DNA from: Leucobacter weissii
Lineage (GTDB): Bacteria > Actinomycetota > Actinomycetes > Actinomycetales > Microbacteriaceae
Direction of reading: 5' to 3'
Assembly (NCBI RefSeq): GCF_017565745.1
Contig: NZ_JAGDYM010000001.1
Coordinates: forward strand, 62,001-126,000
DNA length: 64,000 nucleotides
Under the pieces are notes generated by a model. That model saw nothing but the letters and a program-made list of their open reading frames with translations, ran no database searches and was not told the origin of the DNA. Position numbers and translations under genes: made by a program. Below, piece after piece: positions 42,009 to 50,093 of this stretch (its first letter is position 1; every line of letters starts with the position of its first letter).

Positions 42009-42782
42009 ATGGGGAGTGCCGATGGGTCGAGTCCCCAGGGGATCCTCGACCGGGCCCTGGGCGTTCTCGGCTGCTTCACCGAGGACGAGCCCGCCCTGAC
42101 CGCTGCGGAGCTCTCCGAGCGCACCGGCCTCCCCGCCTCGACGATGCACCGACTGATCGGTGCGCTGCTCCGGCACGGGCTCATGGTCAGGGTTCCGGAT
42201 CATCGCTACGCGGTGGGGCCGCGTCTCTGGGAGCTGGGCGAGCTCTCCCCGATGTCGCTGCGCCTGCGCGAGCGCGCGATCCCCCATCTGGTGCGCCTCT
42301 ACGAGGCCACCGGTGAGAACGTGCATCTCGCGGTGCTCGACGGAGCCGAGCCGGAGCGGGCCACGGTGCTCTACGTCGGAAGGATCACGGGCCGCCTGTC
42401 GATCCCCACCATCAGCCGAGCCGGGGGGCGCGGCCCGCTCCACGCCACCGGGGTGGGGCGGGCGCTGCTCGCCACGCGCGACGAGATCTGGCTCGAGCGG
42501 TATCTGAGGGTGCCGCGGGAGCGGGAGACCGCGCACACGATCACGGGCGAAGCGGAGCTGCGGGCGGAACTCGAGCGGACGCGAGCACGCGGCTACGCGA
42601 GCACGCGGGAGGAGATGACGCTCGGGAACGTCTCCGTCGCCGTGGCGCTGCCCCAGGTCGACGGGCTGCCTCCCGCGGCGATCGGCCTCGTGGTGCATCT
42701 GAACCGCGCCGACGAGCGGCGTCTCAGCGCCCTCGTCGTCCAGTCGGCGCGCGAGATCCACGCGGCCATCCGGCAGGCCTAG
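42009..42782 (+). CDS. IclR-family regulator, likely of pcaHGBDC
   Basis: A 257-residue IclR protein: winged helix at 12-75 (ILDRALGVLGCFTE, AELSERTGLPASTMHRLIGALL) and an effector domain with LHATGVGRALLATRD and ALPQVDGLPPAAIGLVVHL. GAGGAGGCGAG precedes ATG 42009. It is transcribed toward the protocatechuate genes, which begin 197 bases after its stop, so it is their most likely regulator. Confidence 0.87.
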   Translation: MGSADGSSPQGILDRALGVLGCFTEDEPALTAAELSERTGLPASTMHRLIGALLRHGLMVRVPDHRYAVGPRLWELGELSPMSLRLRERAIPHLVRLYEATGENVHLAVLDGAEPERATVLYVGRITGRLSIPTISRAGGRGPLHATGVGRALLATRDEIWLERYLRVPRERETAHTITGEAELRAELERTRARGYASTREEMTLGNVSVAVALPQVDGLPPAAIGLVVHLNRADERRLSALVVQSAREIHAAIRQA

Positions 42783-42978
42783 GCGAGGCCTGGGGCGCGG
42801 CGCCTCCGAAGGCCCCGGCTCCGAGCGCACGCTCGGCCGGTGGAGGGCGGCGTCGGTGCAGGCTTCCGTCGGCAGCGCATCCTCCTCGGCGGCGATCCCA
42901 CTGAGTGAGAGTCGGATCTGCCCCCAGGCCGATCCGCTGCCACCCTGGGAGGCAGCCCCGATCTCGAAGGAGAGCACC

Positions 42979-43890
42979 ATGGCCATCGACGTGAGAGACG
43001 CCGGCGCGAGAGACTCCGGACCCAAGCCCGCCGCGCCGCGCGCGGACGACCAGCAGCCGGCGGAGGAGAAGACCGCGGCAGCGCCCGAGTCGCTGCTCGC
43101 CGCGCCCGACCAGGCCTCGCAGGCGCAGATCGACGCCGAGACCGCTGAGCTGCACGCCGAGTACGACCGGCGCGAAGCGGCCGGCGAGAGATTCCCTCAG
43201 ACGATCCTGAACTTCCCGCCCTACCGCTCCAGCGTCCTGCGCTCGCCGACCAAGGATCCCAAGCACACCGATCCCGAGACCATCGAGCTGTGGTCGCCGG
43301 CCTTCGGGCAGCGAGACGTGAAAGCCATCGAGTCCGACCTGACGCTGAACCCGGGGCCCGGCGAACCGCAGGGCGAGCGCATCACCGTGACGGGGCGACT
43401 GCTCGACTCCTGGGGGCGCCCACTGGCGAACCAGCTCGTCGAGATCTGGCAGGCCAACGCCGGCGGCCGCTACATCCACAAACGGGATCAGCACCCCGCC
43501 CCGATCGACCCCAACTTCTTCGGCGCCGGCCGCACGATCACGAACGCGAACGGCGAGTACACGTTCACCACGATCAAGCCCGGCCCCTACCCCTGGAAGA
43601 ACCACGTCAACGCGTGGCGGCCCGCCCACATCCACTTCTCCGTCTTCGGGCGCTCCTTCACGCAGCGGATCGTCACGCAGATGTACTTCCCCGGCGACCC
43701 GCTCTTCCCGCTCGATCCGATCTACAACACCATCCGCGACCAGCGGGACCGCGACCGGCTGGTGGGCGTCTACGATCACGACCAGACCGTGCCCGAGTTC
43801 TCGATGGGCTACCGCTTCGACATCGTCGTCGACGGCCCCGACGCCACCTGGTTCGAGAACGCGAGCTGGTTCGACGAGGAGGAGCACTGA
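42979..43890 (+). CDS. pcaH: Protocatechuate 3,4-dioxygenase beta subunit
   Basis: The 303-residue beta subunit carries the non-haem Fe(III) site of intradiol cleavage: Tyr165, Tyr204, His217 and His219 (in RYIHK, YPWKNH and RPAHIHF). It converts protocatechuate to 3-carboxy-cis,cis-muconate with the alpha subunit. Relative to the usual 235-245 residues there is an extra N-terminal stretch of about 60 residues rich in Ala, Pro, Glu and Asp. GAAGGAGAG before ATG 42979 supports translation from here. It is the first gene of pcaHGBDC; it overlaps pcaG by one base. Confidence 0.96.
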   Translation: MAIDVRDAGARDSGPKPAAPRADDQQPAEEKTAAAPESLLAAPDQASQAQIDAETAELHAEYDRREAAGERFPQTILNFPPYRSSVLRSPTKDPKHTDPETIELWSPAFGQRDVKAIESDLTLNPGPGEPQGERITVTGRLLDSWGRPLANQLVEIWQANAGGRYIHKRDQHPAPIDPNFFGAGRTITNANGEYTFTTIKPGPYPWKNHVNAWRPAHIHFSVFGRSFTQRIVTQMYFPGDPLFPLDPIYNTIRDQRDRDRLVGVYDHDQTVPEFSMGYRFDIVVDGPDATWFENASWFDEEEH

Positions 43891-44477
43891 TGAAGCGCGT
43901 CCAGGATCTCGGCCCCGACGGCGTCCCGCCCAAGACGCACGAGCCCACCCCCGGGCAGACCGTCGGCCCCTTCTTCGCCTTCGGCACCGACTACGACAGG
44001 AAGCACGAGATCGTGTTCCCGCACTCGCCGGGCGCGATCGTCCTCGGCGGAGGCGTGTACGACGGGGCCGGCGAGCCGATCCCCGATGCGATGGTCGAGG
44101 TCTGGCAGGCCGACAGCGACGGCGGCATCCCGAGGGCGCGGGGCGCCCGCTGGCGCGACGACCACAGCTTCACCGGCTTCGGGCGGGCCTTCACGACCGA
44201 CGAGGGCCACTACGAGTTCTGGACCCGCGATCCCGGCGCCGTGAACGGGGAGGCGCCGTTCTTCGTGGCCGTCGTCTTCGCGCGGGGCCTCCCGAACAAG
44301 CTGCACACCCGGATCTACCTCCCGGAGCCCGAGGAGAAGCTGGCGGCCGACCCGCTGCTCTCGTCGCTCTCGCCGGAGGAGCGCGCTACGCTCATTGCCA
44401 AGCGCACGCCCGAGGGGTATCTGACCCACGACTTCCACCTGCAGGGCGGGAAGGAGACCGTGTTCCTTGCCTATTGA
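43890..44477 (+). CDS. pcaG: Protocatechuate 3,4-dioxygenase alpha subunit
   Basis: A 195-residue subunit with PTPGQTVGPFFAFG near 16 and the intradiol core VEVWQADSDGG and GFGRAFTTDEGHYEF. It lacks iron ligands, as expected, but helps shape the substrate pocket. Its start overlaps the pcaH stop (TGATG) and its end overlaps the TTG start of pcaB by 11 bases, so the three are translationally coupled. Confidence 0.95.
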   Translation: MKRVQDLGPDGVPPKTHEPTPGQTVGPFFAFGTDYDRKHEIVFPHSPGAIVLGGGVYDGAGEPIPDAMVEVWQADSDGGIPRARGARWRDDHSFTGFGRAFTTDEGHYEFWTRDPGAVNGEAPFFVAVVFARGLPNKLHTRIYLPEPEEKLAADPLLSSLSPEERATLIAKRTPEGYLTHDFHLQGGKETVFLAY

Positions 44478-45951
44478 TCCGCCGCCCGCCGCCGCGGCCC
44501 TGCCCGGCGCATCGCCCTCGGGGGCGCCGAGCGACGATGCCGGCGGGTTCGACGTCGCCGGGTTCGACATCGGATTGCTGTCCCCGGTCACGGTGGGTTT
44601 CGACGGGGCCTCGGATCCGGAGACGAGCGACCTGGGCGACGCCGGATTCCTGCGCGCCCTGGTCGCCGCTGAGGTGGCCCTGGCCCGCGCCTGGGCCGAG
44701 GTGGGCGTGGCGCCCCGGGAGGCGGCGGATGCGATCTCGGAGGCCCTCGGCTGGCAGGACGACGACCCCGCCGCATCGGACGTGCTCGGCGCCGCCGACG
44801 CGCGCCGCCTGGCCGCGGCTTCGGCCGCGGGCGGCAACCCGGTGATCCCGCTGGTCGGGATGCTGCGGGCCCGCGTGCCCGAGCACGCCCGGCCCTGGCT
44901 GCACCGCGGAGCCACCAGCCAGGACATCCTGGACTCCGCGCTGATGCTGACGGCGCGCCGGTCGGGACTGTCGGTGCTCGGGAGCCTGGTCAAGACCGAC
45001 GAAGCGCTCCTCCGCTTCGCGGCCGCCCACCGCGACCGGGTCGCCGCCGCGCGCACCCTGACCCAGCACGCCGTGCCGACCACGGTCGGCCTGCGCGCCG
45101 CCAACTGGGCGCGGGGACTGGAGCGGGCGGCCGCCCGCCTGGACGACTCGCTGTGGGAGTTGCCGGCGCAGCTCGGCGGCGCCGGCGGCACCCTCGCCTC
45201 CTTCGTGCAGATCGGGGGATCGCGGGCCGCCGCCGAGCTGCCCGCCGCCTTCGCCGAGCAGTTGGGCCTCGCCGTGCCGGCCGCGCCCTGGCACACGGTG
45301 CGCTGGCCGGTCACCGAGCTGGGGGACGCCCTCGTGCAGGTGCTCGACGCGCTCGGGGTCGTCGCCGCGGACGTGGCCGCCCTCGGCCGCACCGAGATCG
45401 GGGAGCTCGCCGAGGGGACCGGGGGCGGATCCTCCGCGATGCCGCAGAAGCGCAACCCGGTGGGATCGGTGCTGATCCGCTCCGCCGCCCTGCGCGCCCC
45501 GCAGCTCGGCGCGACGCTGCACACGGCCGCGGCGCTCGCCGTCGACGAGCGCCCCGACGGCGCCTGGCACGCGGAATGGCCGACGCTGCGCGAGCTGCTG
45601 CGCCTCGCGCTCGGCGCCGCGGGCAACGCGGAGCGGCTGGTCGCGGGGCTCACCGTCGACACCGGTGCGGTGGCGCGCAACCTCGGGCTCACCGGCGGGC
45701 TCATCGTCGCCGAGCGCCTCGCGCTCGTGCTCGGCCCGGTGATCGGAGCGGAGCGAGTGCGGCGGATCGTCGCCGAGGCCGGCGCGGGCGGGGATCTCGG
45801 CGAGCTCCTCGACGCCGAGCCGCGGCTCGCGGAGGCAGGATTCGGGCGCGCCGAGATCGACGAGCTGCTGGATCCCGCGAACTACGCCGGTCTCGCCGGT
45901 GAACTGGTGGACGACCTGACGAGAAGCCCGATCCCGGAGGACACGCAATGA
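44467..45951 (+). CDS. pcaB: 3-Carboxy-cis,cis-muconate cycloisomerase
   Basis: A 494-residue member of the fumarase/aspartase superfamily that lactonises 3-carboxymuconate. The family signature GGGSSAMPQKRNP is at about 318-330. The start is a TTG at 44467 inside the end of pcaG; the first 25 residues are a Pro/Ala-rich lead before the conserved FDIGLLSPVTVG region, so a later start is possible. The substrate-binding TSQDILDSALML segment is near 155. The stop overlaps pcaD by ATGA. Confidence 0.93.
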   Translation: MPIDPPPAAAALPGASPSGAPSDDAGGFDVAGFDIGLLSPVTVGFDGASDPETSDLGDAGFLRALVAAEVALARAWAEVGVAPREAADAISEALGWQDDDPAASDVLGAADARRLAAASAAGGNPVIPLVGMLRARVPEHARPWLHRGATSQDILDSALMLTARRSGLSVLGSLVKTDEALLRFAAAHRDRVAAARTLTQHAVPTTVGLRAANWARGLERAAARLDDSLWELPAQLGGAGGTLASFVQIGGSRAAAELPAAFAEQLGLAVPAAPWHTVRWPVTELGDALVQVLDALGVVAADVAALGRTEIGELAEGTGGGSSAMPQKRNPVGSVLIRSAALRAPQLGATLHTAAALAVDERPDGAWHAEWPTLRELLRLALGAAGNAERLVAGLTVDTGAVARNLGLTGGLIVAERLALVLGPVIGAERVRRIVAEAGAGGDLGELLDAEPRLAEAGFGRAEIDELLDPANYAGLAGELVDDLTRSPIPEDTQ

Positions 45952-46742
45952 CGAGACCAGCCATCGCACTCACCGAGCCCTCGGGGCCTCCGCGCCGTCC
46001 GCTGCTCGTGCTCGGGCACTCCCTCGGCACGGGCCCGCTGATCTGGGAGAACGCCGCGCCGCTCCTCGCGCGCGAGTACCGCGTCTCGCTGCTCGCGCTG
46101 CCGGGTCACGGTGCGGCCCCGGTCCCTGCGGCGCCGTTCTCCATGGAGGAGCTGTCGGACGCGGTCGCCGAGGGCGTCCGGAGCATCTCCGACGGCCCCG
46201 CGTTCTACGCCGGCGTCTCGATCGGCGGGGCGCTCGCCCTCGAGCTGGCCCTGCGCCACGGCGAGCTGTTCGCCGCGGTGGCGAGCGTCGCCTCGGGCGC
46301 CGAGCTGGGGGGCCGAGAGCACTGGGAGGCGCGAGCCGAACTCGTGCGCAGCCAGTCGACGGCGAGCCTCGTGCGGCAGTCCGCCGAGGTCTGGTTCGCG
46401 CCCGACTCGATCGCGGCCGAGCCGGTGCTGACCGGGAGGATCCTCCGCGTGCTGCAGGAGACGAGTGCCGAGGGGTACGCCCGCTGCGCCGAGGCGCTCG
46501 GCGGGTACGATGTGCGCTCGCGGCTCGCCGAGATCGGGATCCCGGTGCTCGCCGCGTGGGGCGAGCACGACACCGTGGCGCCGGAGGCGAAGCAGGACGA
46601 GATCGTCGTCGGTGTGAACAGCGGGGGAGCGGAGCTCGCCCGCAAGGCGCGCATCGACGGCGTCGCGCATCAGCCGCCGGCCGAGCGGCCGGGCGCCACC
46701 GCCGACGTGCTGCTCGAGTTCTTCGGGGGGATCGGGCGATGA
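45948..46742 (+). CDS. pcaD: 3-Oxoadipate enol-lactonase
   Basis: A 264-residue alpha/beta-hydrolase that opens 3-oxoadipate enol-lactone. The nucleophile is Ser91 in GVSIGG, the acid is in GEHDTVAPE and the histidine in DGVAHQPP, near the C terminus. HSLGTGPLIWEN provides the oxyanion region. It is separate from pcaC, with which it overlaps by ATGA; many actinobacteria have the two fused as pcaL. Confidence 0.92.
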   Translation: MTRPAIALTEPSGPPRRPLLVLGHSLGTGPLIWENAAPLLAREYRVSLLALPGHGAAPVPAAPFSMEELSDAVAEGVRSISDGPAFYAGVSIGGALALELALRHGELFAAVASVASGAELGGREHWEARAELVRSQSTASLVRQSAEVWFAPDSIAAEPVLTGRILRVLQETSAEGYARCAEALGGYDVRSRLAEIGIPVLAAWGEHDTVAPEAKQDEIVVGVNSGGAELARKARIDGVAHQPPAERPGATADVLLEFFGGIGR

Positions 46743-47167
46743 GCGGCCAGCCGGGTACGGACGCGGCGAGGAGCGGATCACCGAAGACCGATGCCGAGCG
46801 CCACGAACGCGGCATGGTCGTGCGCCGCGAGGTGCTGAGCGACGCGCACGTGGAGCGCGCGGTCGCGAGCACGAGCGAGTTCACCGCGGACTTCCAGGAC
46901 TACATCACCCGCACGGCCTGGGGCGACATCTGGTCGCGTCCCGGGCTCGGCCGCCGCGAGCGCTCCGTGGCCGTGCTGACCGCGATGATCGCACTTGGCC
47001 ACCACGACGAGTTCGCGATGCACGTGGCCGCAGCGCGACGCAACGGGCTCACGGTCGATGAGATCAAGGAGGTCATCCTGCAGGCCGGCCTCTACTGCGG
47101 TGTGCCCGCGGCCAACGTCGCCTTCAAGCTGGCGAGCGAGGTGCTCGAGGGCCTCGGCGAGCTGTAG
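46739..47167 (+). CDS. pcaC: 4-Carboxymuconolactone decarboxylase
   Basis: A 142-residue AhpD-like helical protein. It contains RHERGMVVRREVLSDAHVERA at the start (cited partly) and GLGRRERSVAVLTAMIALGHHDEFAMH, matching PcaC. It decarboxylates 4-carboxymuconolactone to the enol-lactone. As the last gene of pcaHGBDC it ends eight bases from a convergent MFS gene. Confidence 0.94.
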   Translation: MSGQPGTDAARSGSPKTDAERHERGMVVRREVLSDAHVERAVASTSEFTADFQDYITRTAWGDIWSRPGLGRRERSVAVLTAMIALGHHDEFAMHVAAARRNGLTVDEIKEVILQAGLYCGVPAANVAFKLASEVLEGLGEL

Positions 47168-47174
47168 CGGAGGC

Positions 47175-48461
47175 TCAGGCGTCGACGCCGCGGTCGAGCA
47201 CGAAGCGGGGTCTGCCCACGAAGAGGCCGATGATGAGCTGCGCGCACGCCGCGACCCAGAGCAGCGCGAATGGGAGCGTCCAGCCCCCGCTCAGATCGTG
47301 GGTCCAGCCGAAGGCGATGGGGCCGAGCGCGGCGATCGAGTAGCCGAGCGTCTGCGCCATCCCGGAGAGCGCGCTCGCGTGCTCCTCCGATCGGGCGCGC
47401 ACCGCCATGAGGGTCAGCGACATCGTGAACGAGCCGCCGCCGGCGAGCCCGCCGATCACGACCCAGGCGGGCATCGCGACCGGCGCGAGGAGCATGCCGA
47501 TCCAGGCGACGATCCCGACCATGGGCAGGATCGCGGGGAGCCAGCGGCGCAGCCCGCTCCGGCCCAGCAGCGGGATGAGCAGCGAGCCGGCGATCCCGAC
47601 GAGTTGGAAGACCATCAGATCCACGCCCGCCACCACCGCGGAGCGGCCCTGGGCGACCTCGTAGGCCGGAAGCCAGGTCGAGAGCATGTAGAAGACCGAG
47701 GACTGGGCCCCCATGTAGAGCGACACCAGCCAGGCCAGCGGATCGCCCCACATCCGTCGGCCGGCGGAGGCGGCCCCCCTCAGCGGCGAGGGAATCGGCG
47801 TGGCCGGCCGGGCGAGCGGATCCTCGGATCGTTCGCGCTCGAGTGCCGCCCGCCGGGGAGGAATCCCGTGGTCGGACGTCGCCAGGATCCACACGACCAG
47901 GGCGAGCGGCAGGAACGCTCCCGTCATCAGCAGGGCGGCGCGCCAGCCGAGCGCGCCGTCGTCGGTGGGCAGCTGGGAGAGCGGCACGACGGCTCCCGCC
48001 GCGGCGGCGCCGGCGGCGCCGAGCACGGCCGTGTAGGCGCCCGTGACGAGCGGCACGCGCTCGGGGAAGAAGCGCTTGATCGCCGCGGGCATGAGCACGT
48101 TGGTGATCGCGAGTCCCACGCCGATGAGCGCCGTGCCGATCCAGAGATGGGCCGGTCCTCCGGGAAGGGAGCGCCAGATCGTTCCGATGGCGAGGACGAC
48201 GAGCGACCACGACATGGCCCGGGAGAGGCCGAAGCGGGCGTTGAGCCCGTGGGTGAGCGGGGAGACCAGCGCCCAGGCGAGCAGCGGAACCGAGCCCAGC
48301 GCTCCGAGCGCGGCGGGACTCACCCCCTGGTCCACGGCGATCTGATCCAGGAGCGGGCCGACGCCCGTGATCGTCATGCGCAGATTGATCGCGACGAGGC
48401 AGACCGCGCAGAAGAGCAGCACCCACGGCGGGCGCGCCGGTCGCGGGTCGGTGGGGATCAT
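47175..48461 (-). CDS. MFS transporter (CynX/NimT-like)
   Basis: A 428-residue membrane protein with twelve hydrophobic segments and the MFS pattern LTHGLNARFGLSRA between helices two and three. NLRMTITGVGPLLDQIA at the start is typical of the CynX/NimT (cyanate/2-nitroimidazole) branch. The ATG at 48461 is chosen because it begins at the first helix; the frame is open upstream. It may import or export an aromatic acid or act in resistance; its place between two pca operons makes transport of an aromatic likely but unproven. Confidence 0.87.
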   Translation of the reverse strand: MIPTDPRPARPPWVLLFCAVCLVAINLRMTITGVGPLLDQIAVDQGVSPAALGALGSVPLLAWALVSPLTHGLNARFGLSRAMSWSLVVLAIGTIWRSLPGGPAHLWIGTALIGVGLAITNVLMPAAIKRFFPERVPLVTGAYTAVLGAAGAAAAGAVVPLSQLPTDDGALGWRAALLMTGAFLPLALVVWILATSDHGIPPRRAALERERSEDPLARPATPIPSPLRGAASAGRRMWGDPLAWLVSLYMGAQSSVFYMLSTWLPAYEVAQGRSAVVAGVDLMVFQLVGIAGSLLIPLLGRSGLRRWLPAILPMVGIVAWIGMLLAPVAMPAWVVIGGLAGGGSFTMSLTLMAVRARSEEHASALSGMAQTLGYSIAALGPIAFGWTHDLSGGWTLPFALLWVAACAQLIIGLFVGRPRFVLDRGVDA

Positions 48462-48554
48462 CGGGGACACTCTACCGATTCGGGGGCGCCCGTGTTCCCG
48501 ATCGGACCGAGCGGGGGAGGATGGTGCGGCGCGAAGAGACGGGATACACTTGAT

Positions 48555-48586
48555 TTCGATTAACGAATAATGTTTCGCACAGCGAA
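48555..48586. promoter_or_regulatory. Two TTCG-N5-CGAA operators before pcaIJF
   Basis: TTCG-ATTAA-CGAA (48555-48567) and TTCG-CACAG-CGAA (48574-48586) have equal spacing and start 19 bases apart, on nearly the same face of the helix. They resemble the TTCGATAATCGCAC-like sites of IclR-type PcaU/PcaR regulators. TAATGT at 48568-48573 between them may be the -10 box. Confidence 0.65.
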
Positions 48587-48627
48587 TTTTTTGCGGCGCG
48601 GAGCGAGCGGATGGCGAAAGGACGGCG

Positions 48628-49431
48628 ATGATCGACAGGAGCGTCACATCCGTCGAAGCGGCGGTGGCGGGGATCCCCGACGGGGCGACCGTCATGATCG
48701 GAGGCTTCGGGCGCGCGGGGCAGCCCGTCGAACTCATCGACGCGCTGATCGAGCAGGGCGCGGGCGATCTGACGATCGTGAACAACAACGCGGGCAACGG
48801 CGACGTCGGGCTGGCCGCGCTGCTCGCGAAGCGCCGGGTGCGCAAGATCGTGTGCTCGTTCCCCAGGCAGAGCGACTCCTGGGTGTTCGACGGGCTCTAC
48901 CGCGAGGGCGCGATCGAGCTCGAGCTCGTGCCGCAGGGCAATCTGGCGGAGCGCATCCGGGCCGCCGGCGCCGGAATCGGCGCCTTCTACTCGCCGACGG
49001 CCGTCGGCACCGAGCTGGCGGAGGGTAGGGAGACCCGCGAGATCGACGGCAGGACCTACCTGCTGGAGTACCCGATCCGCGCGGATTTCGCGCTGATCAG
49101 CGCGCTGCGGGCCGACCGCTGGGGCAACCTGGTCTTCCGGGAGACGGCGCGCAACTTCGGTCCGATCATGGCGACGGCGGCCACCACCACGGTCGTGCAG
49201 GTCGACGAGATCGTGCCGCTCGGGTCGCTCGATCCCGAGACCGTCGTCACGCCGGGCATCTTCGTCGATCGCGTCGTCGCGGTCGGCGAGCGCCGCTGGC
49301 TGCGCGAGGGCGAGTTCGTCGGCGGCGTGGACATCGAGGGGAACTCGACTCACAACGAACGCGCAGCGTTCGACGAATCGAGTTCGGCCGCCACAGCGGC
49401 CTCCCCCGCGAGCCGAGAGGAACGACGATGA
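48628..49431 (+). CDS. pcaI: 3-Oxoadipate CoA-transferase subunit A
   Basis: A 267-residue CoA-transferase alpha subunit with VMIGGFGRAGQPVELIDAL, LTIVNNNAGNGDVGLAALL and LVPQGNLAERIRAAGAGIGAF. It activates 3-oxoadipate with succinyl-CoA. GAAAGGACGGCG precedes ATG 48628. The 3' end (about 240-267) is a Ser/Ala-rich tail. It overlaps pcaJ by four bases. Linkage to a thiolase and an IclR regulator of PcaR type supports the pca assignment over the copy at 37147. Confidence 0.9.
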   Translation: MIDRSVTSVEAAVAGIPDGATVMIGGFGRAGQPVELIDALIEQGAGDLTIVNNNAGNGDVGLAALLAKRRVRKIVCSFPRQSDSWVFDGLYREGAIELELVPQGNLAERIRAAGAGIGAFYSPTAVGTELAEGRETREIDGRTYLLEYPIRADFALISALRADRWGNLVFRETARNFGPIMATAATTTVVQVDEIVPLGSLDPETVVTPGIFVDRVVAVGERRWLREGEFVGGVDIEGNSTHNERAAFDESSSAATAASPASREERR

Positions 49432-50093
49432 GCGATCGCATCAGCAGGCAGGATCTCGCGGCGCGGATCGCCGCGGACATTCCCGAGGGCTCCTACGTGA
49501 ACCTCGGCATCGGCGCGCCCACGCTCGTCGCCAACTATCTGCCCGACGACCAGGAGATCATCCTGCACACCGAGAACGGCATGCTCGGGATGGGCTCGGC
49601 GCCCGCCGAGGGCAGGATCGACCCGGATCTCATCAACGCGGGCAAGCAGCCGGTGACCGCCCAGCTCGGCGCCGCCTACTTCCACCACGCGGACTCCTTC
49701 GCGATGATGCGCGGCGGGCATCTCGACGTGTGCGTGCTCGGCGCCTTCCAGGTGGCCGAGAACGGCGACCTGGCGAACTGGTCGACCGGCGCCCCGGGGG
49801 CGATCCCCGCGATCGGCGGAGCGATGGATCTCGCCATCGGCGCGAAATCCGTCTACGTGATGACCGACCTCCTCACCAAGACCGGCGAGTCCAAGCTCGT
49901 CGAGCGCTGCAGCTATCCGCTGACCGGCGCCGCCTGCGTCACGCGCGTCTACACGGACCGCGCCGTCTTCGACGTCGCTCCGGAGGGCTTCTCGGTGCGC
50001 GAGGTCTTCGGGGAGAATACGGTGACGGAGCTCGAACGGCTGACCGGGCTGCGGCTCCGGGACGCGACCGCGAACGAAAGGACCCCCGCATGA
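49428..50093 (+). CDS. pcaJ: 3-Oxoadipate CoA-transferase subunit B
   Basis: A 221-residue beta subunit with VNLGIGAPTLVANYLP and the catalytic Glu49 in TENGMLGMG. Overlaps of four bases with both pcaI and pcaF show tight coupling. Residues in QLGAAYFHHADSFAMMRGGHLD match the conserved core. Confidence 0.92.
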   Translation: MSDRISRQDLAARIAADIPEGSYVNLGIGAPTLVANYLPDDQEIILHTENGMLGMGSAPAEGRIDPDLINAGKQPVTAQLGAAYFHHADSFAMMRGGHLDVCVLGAFQVAENGDLANWSTGAPGAIPAIGGAMDLAIGAKSVYVMTDLLTKTGESKLVERCSYPLTGAACVTRVYTDRAVFDVAPEGFSVREVFGENTVTELERLTGLRLRDATANERTPA

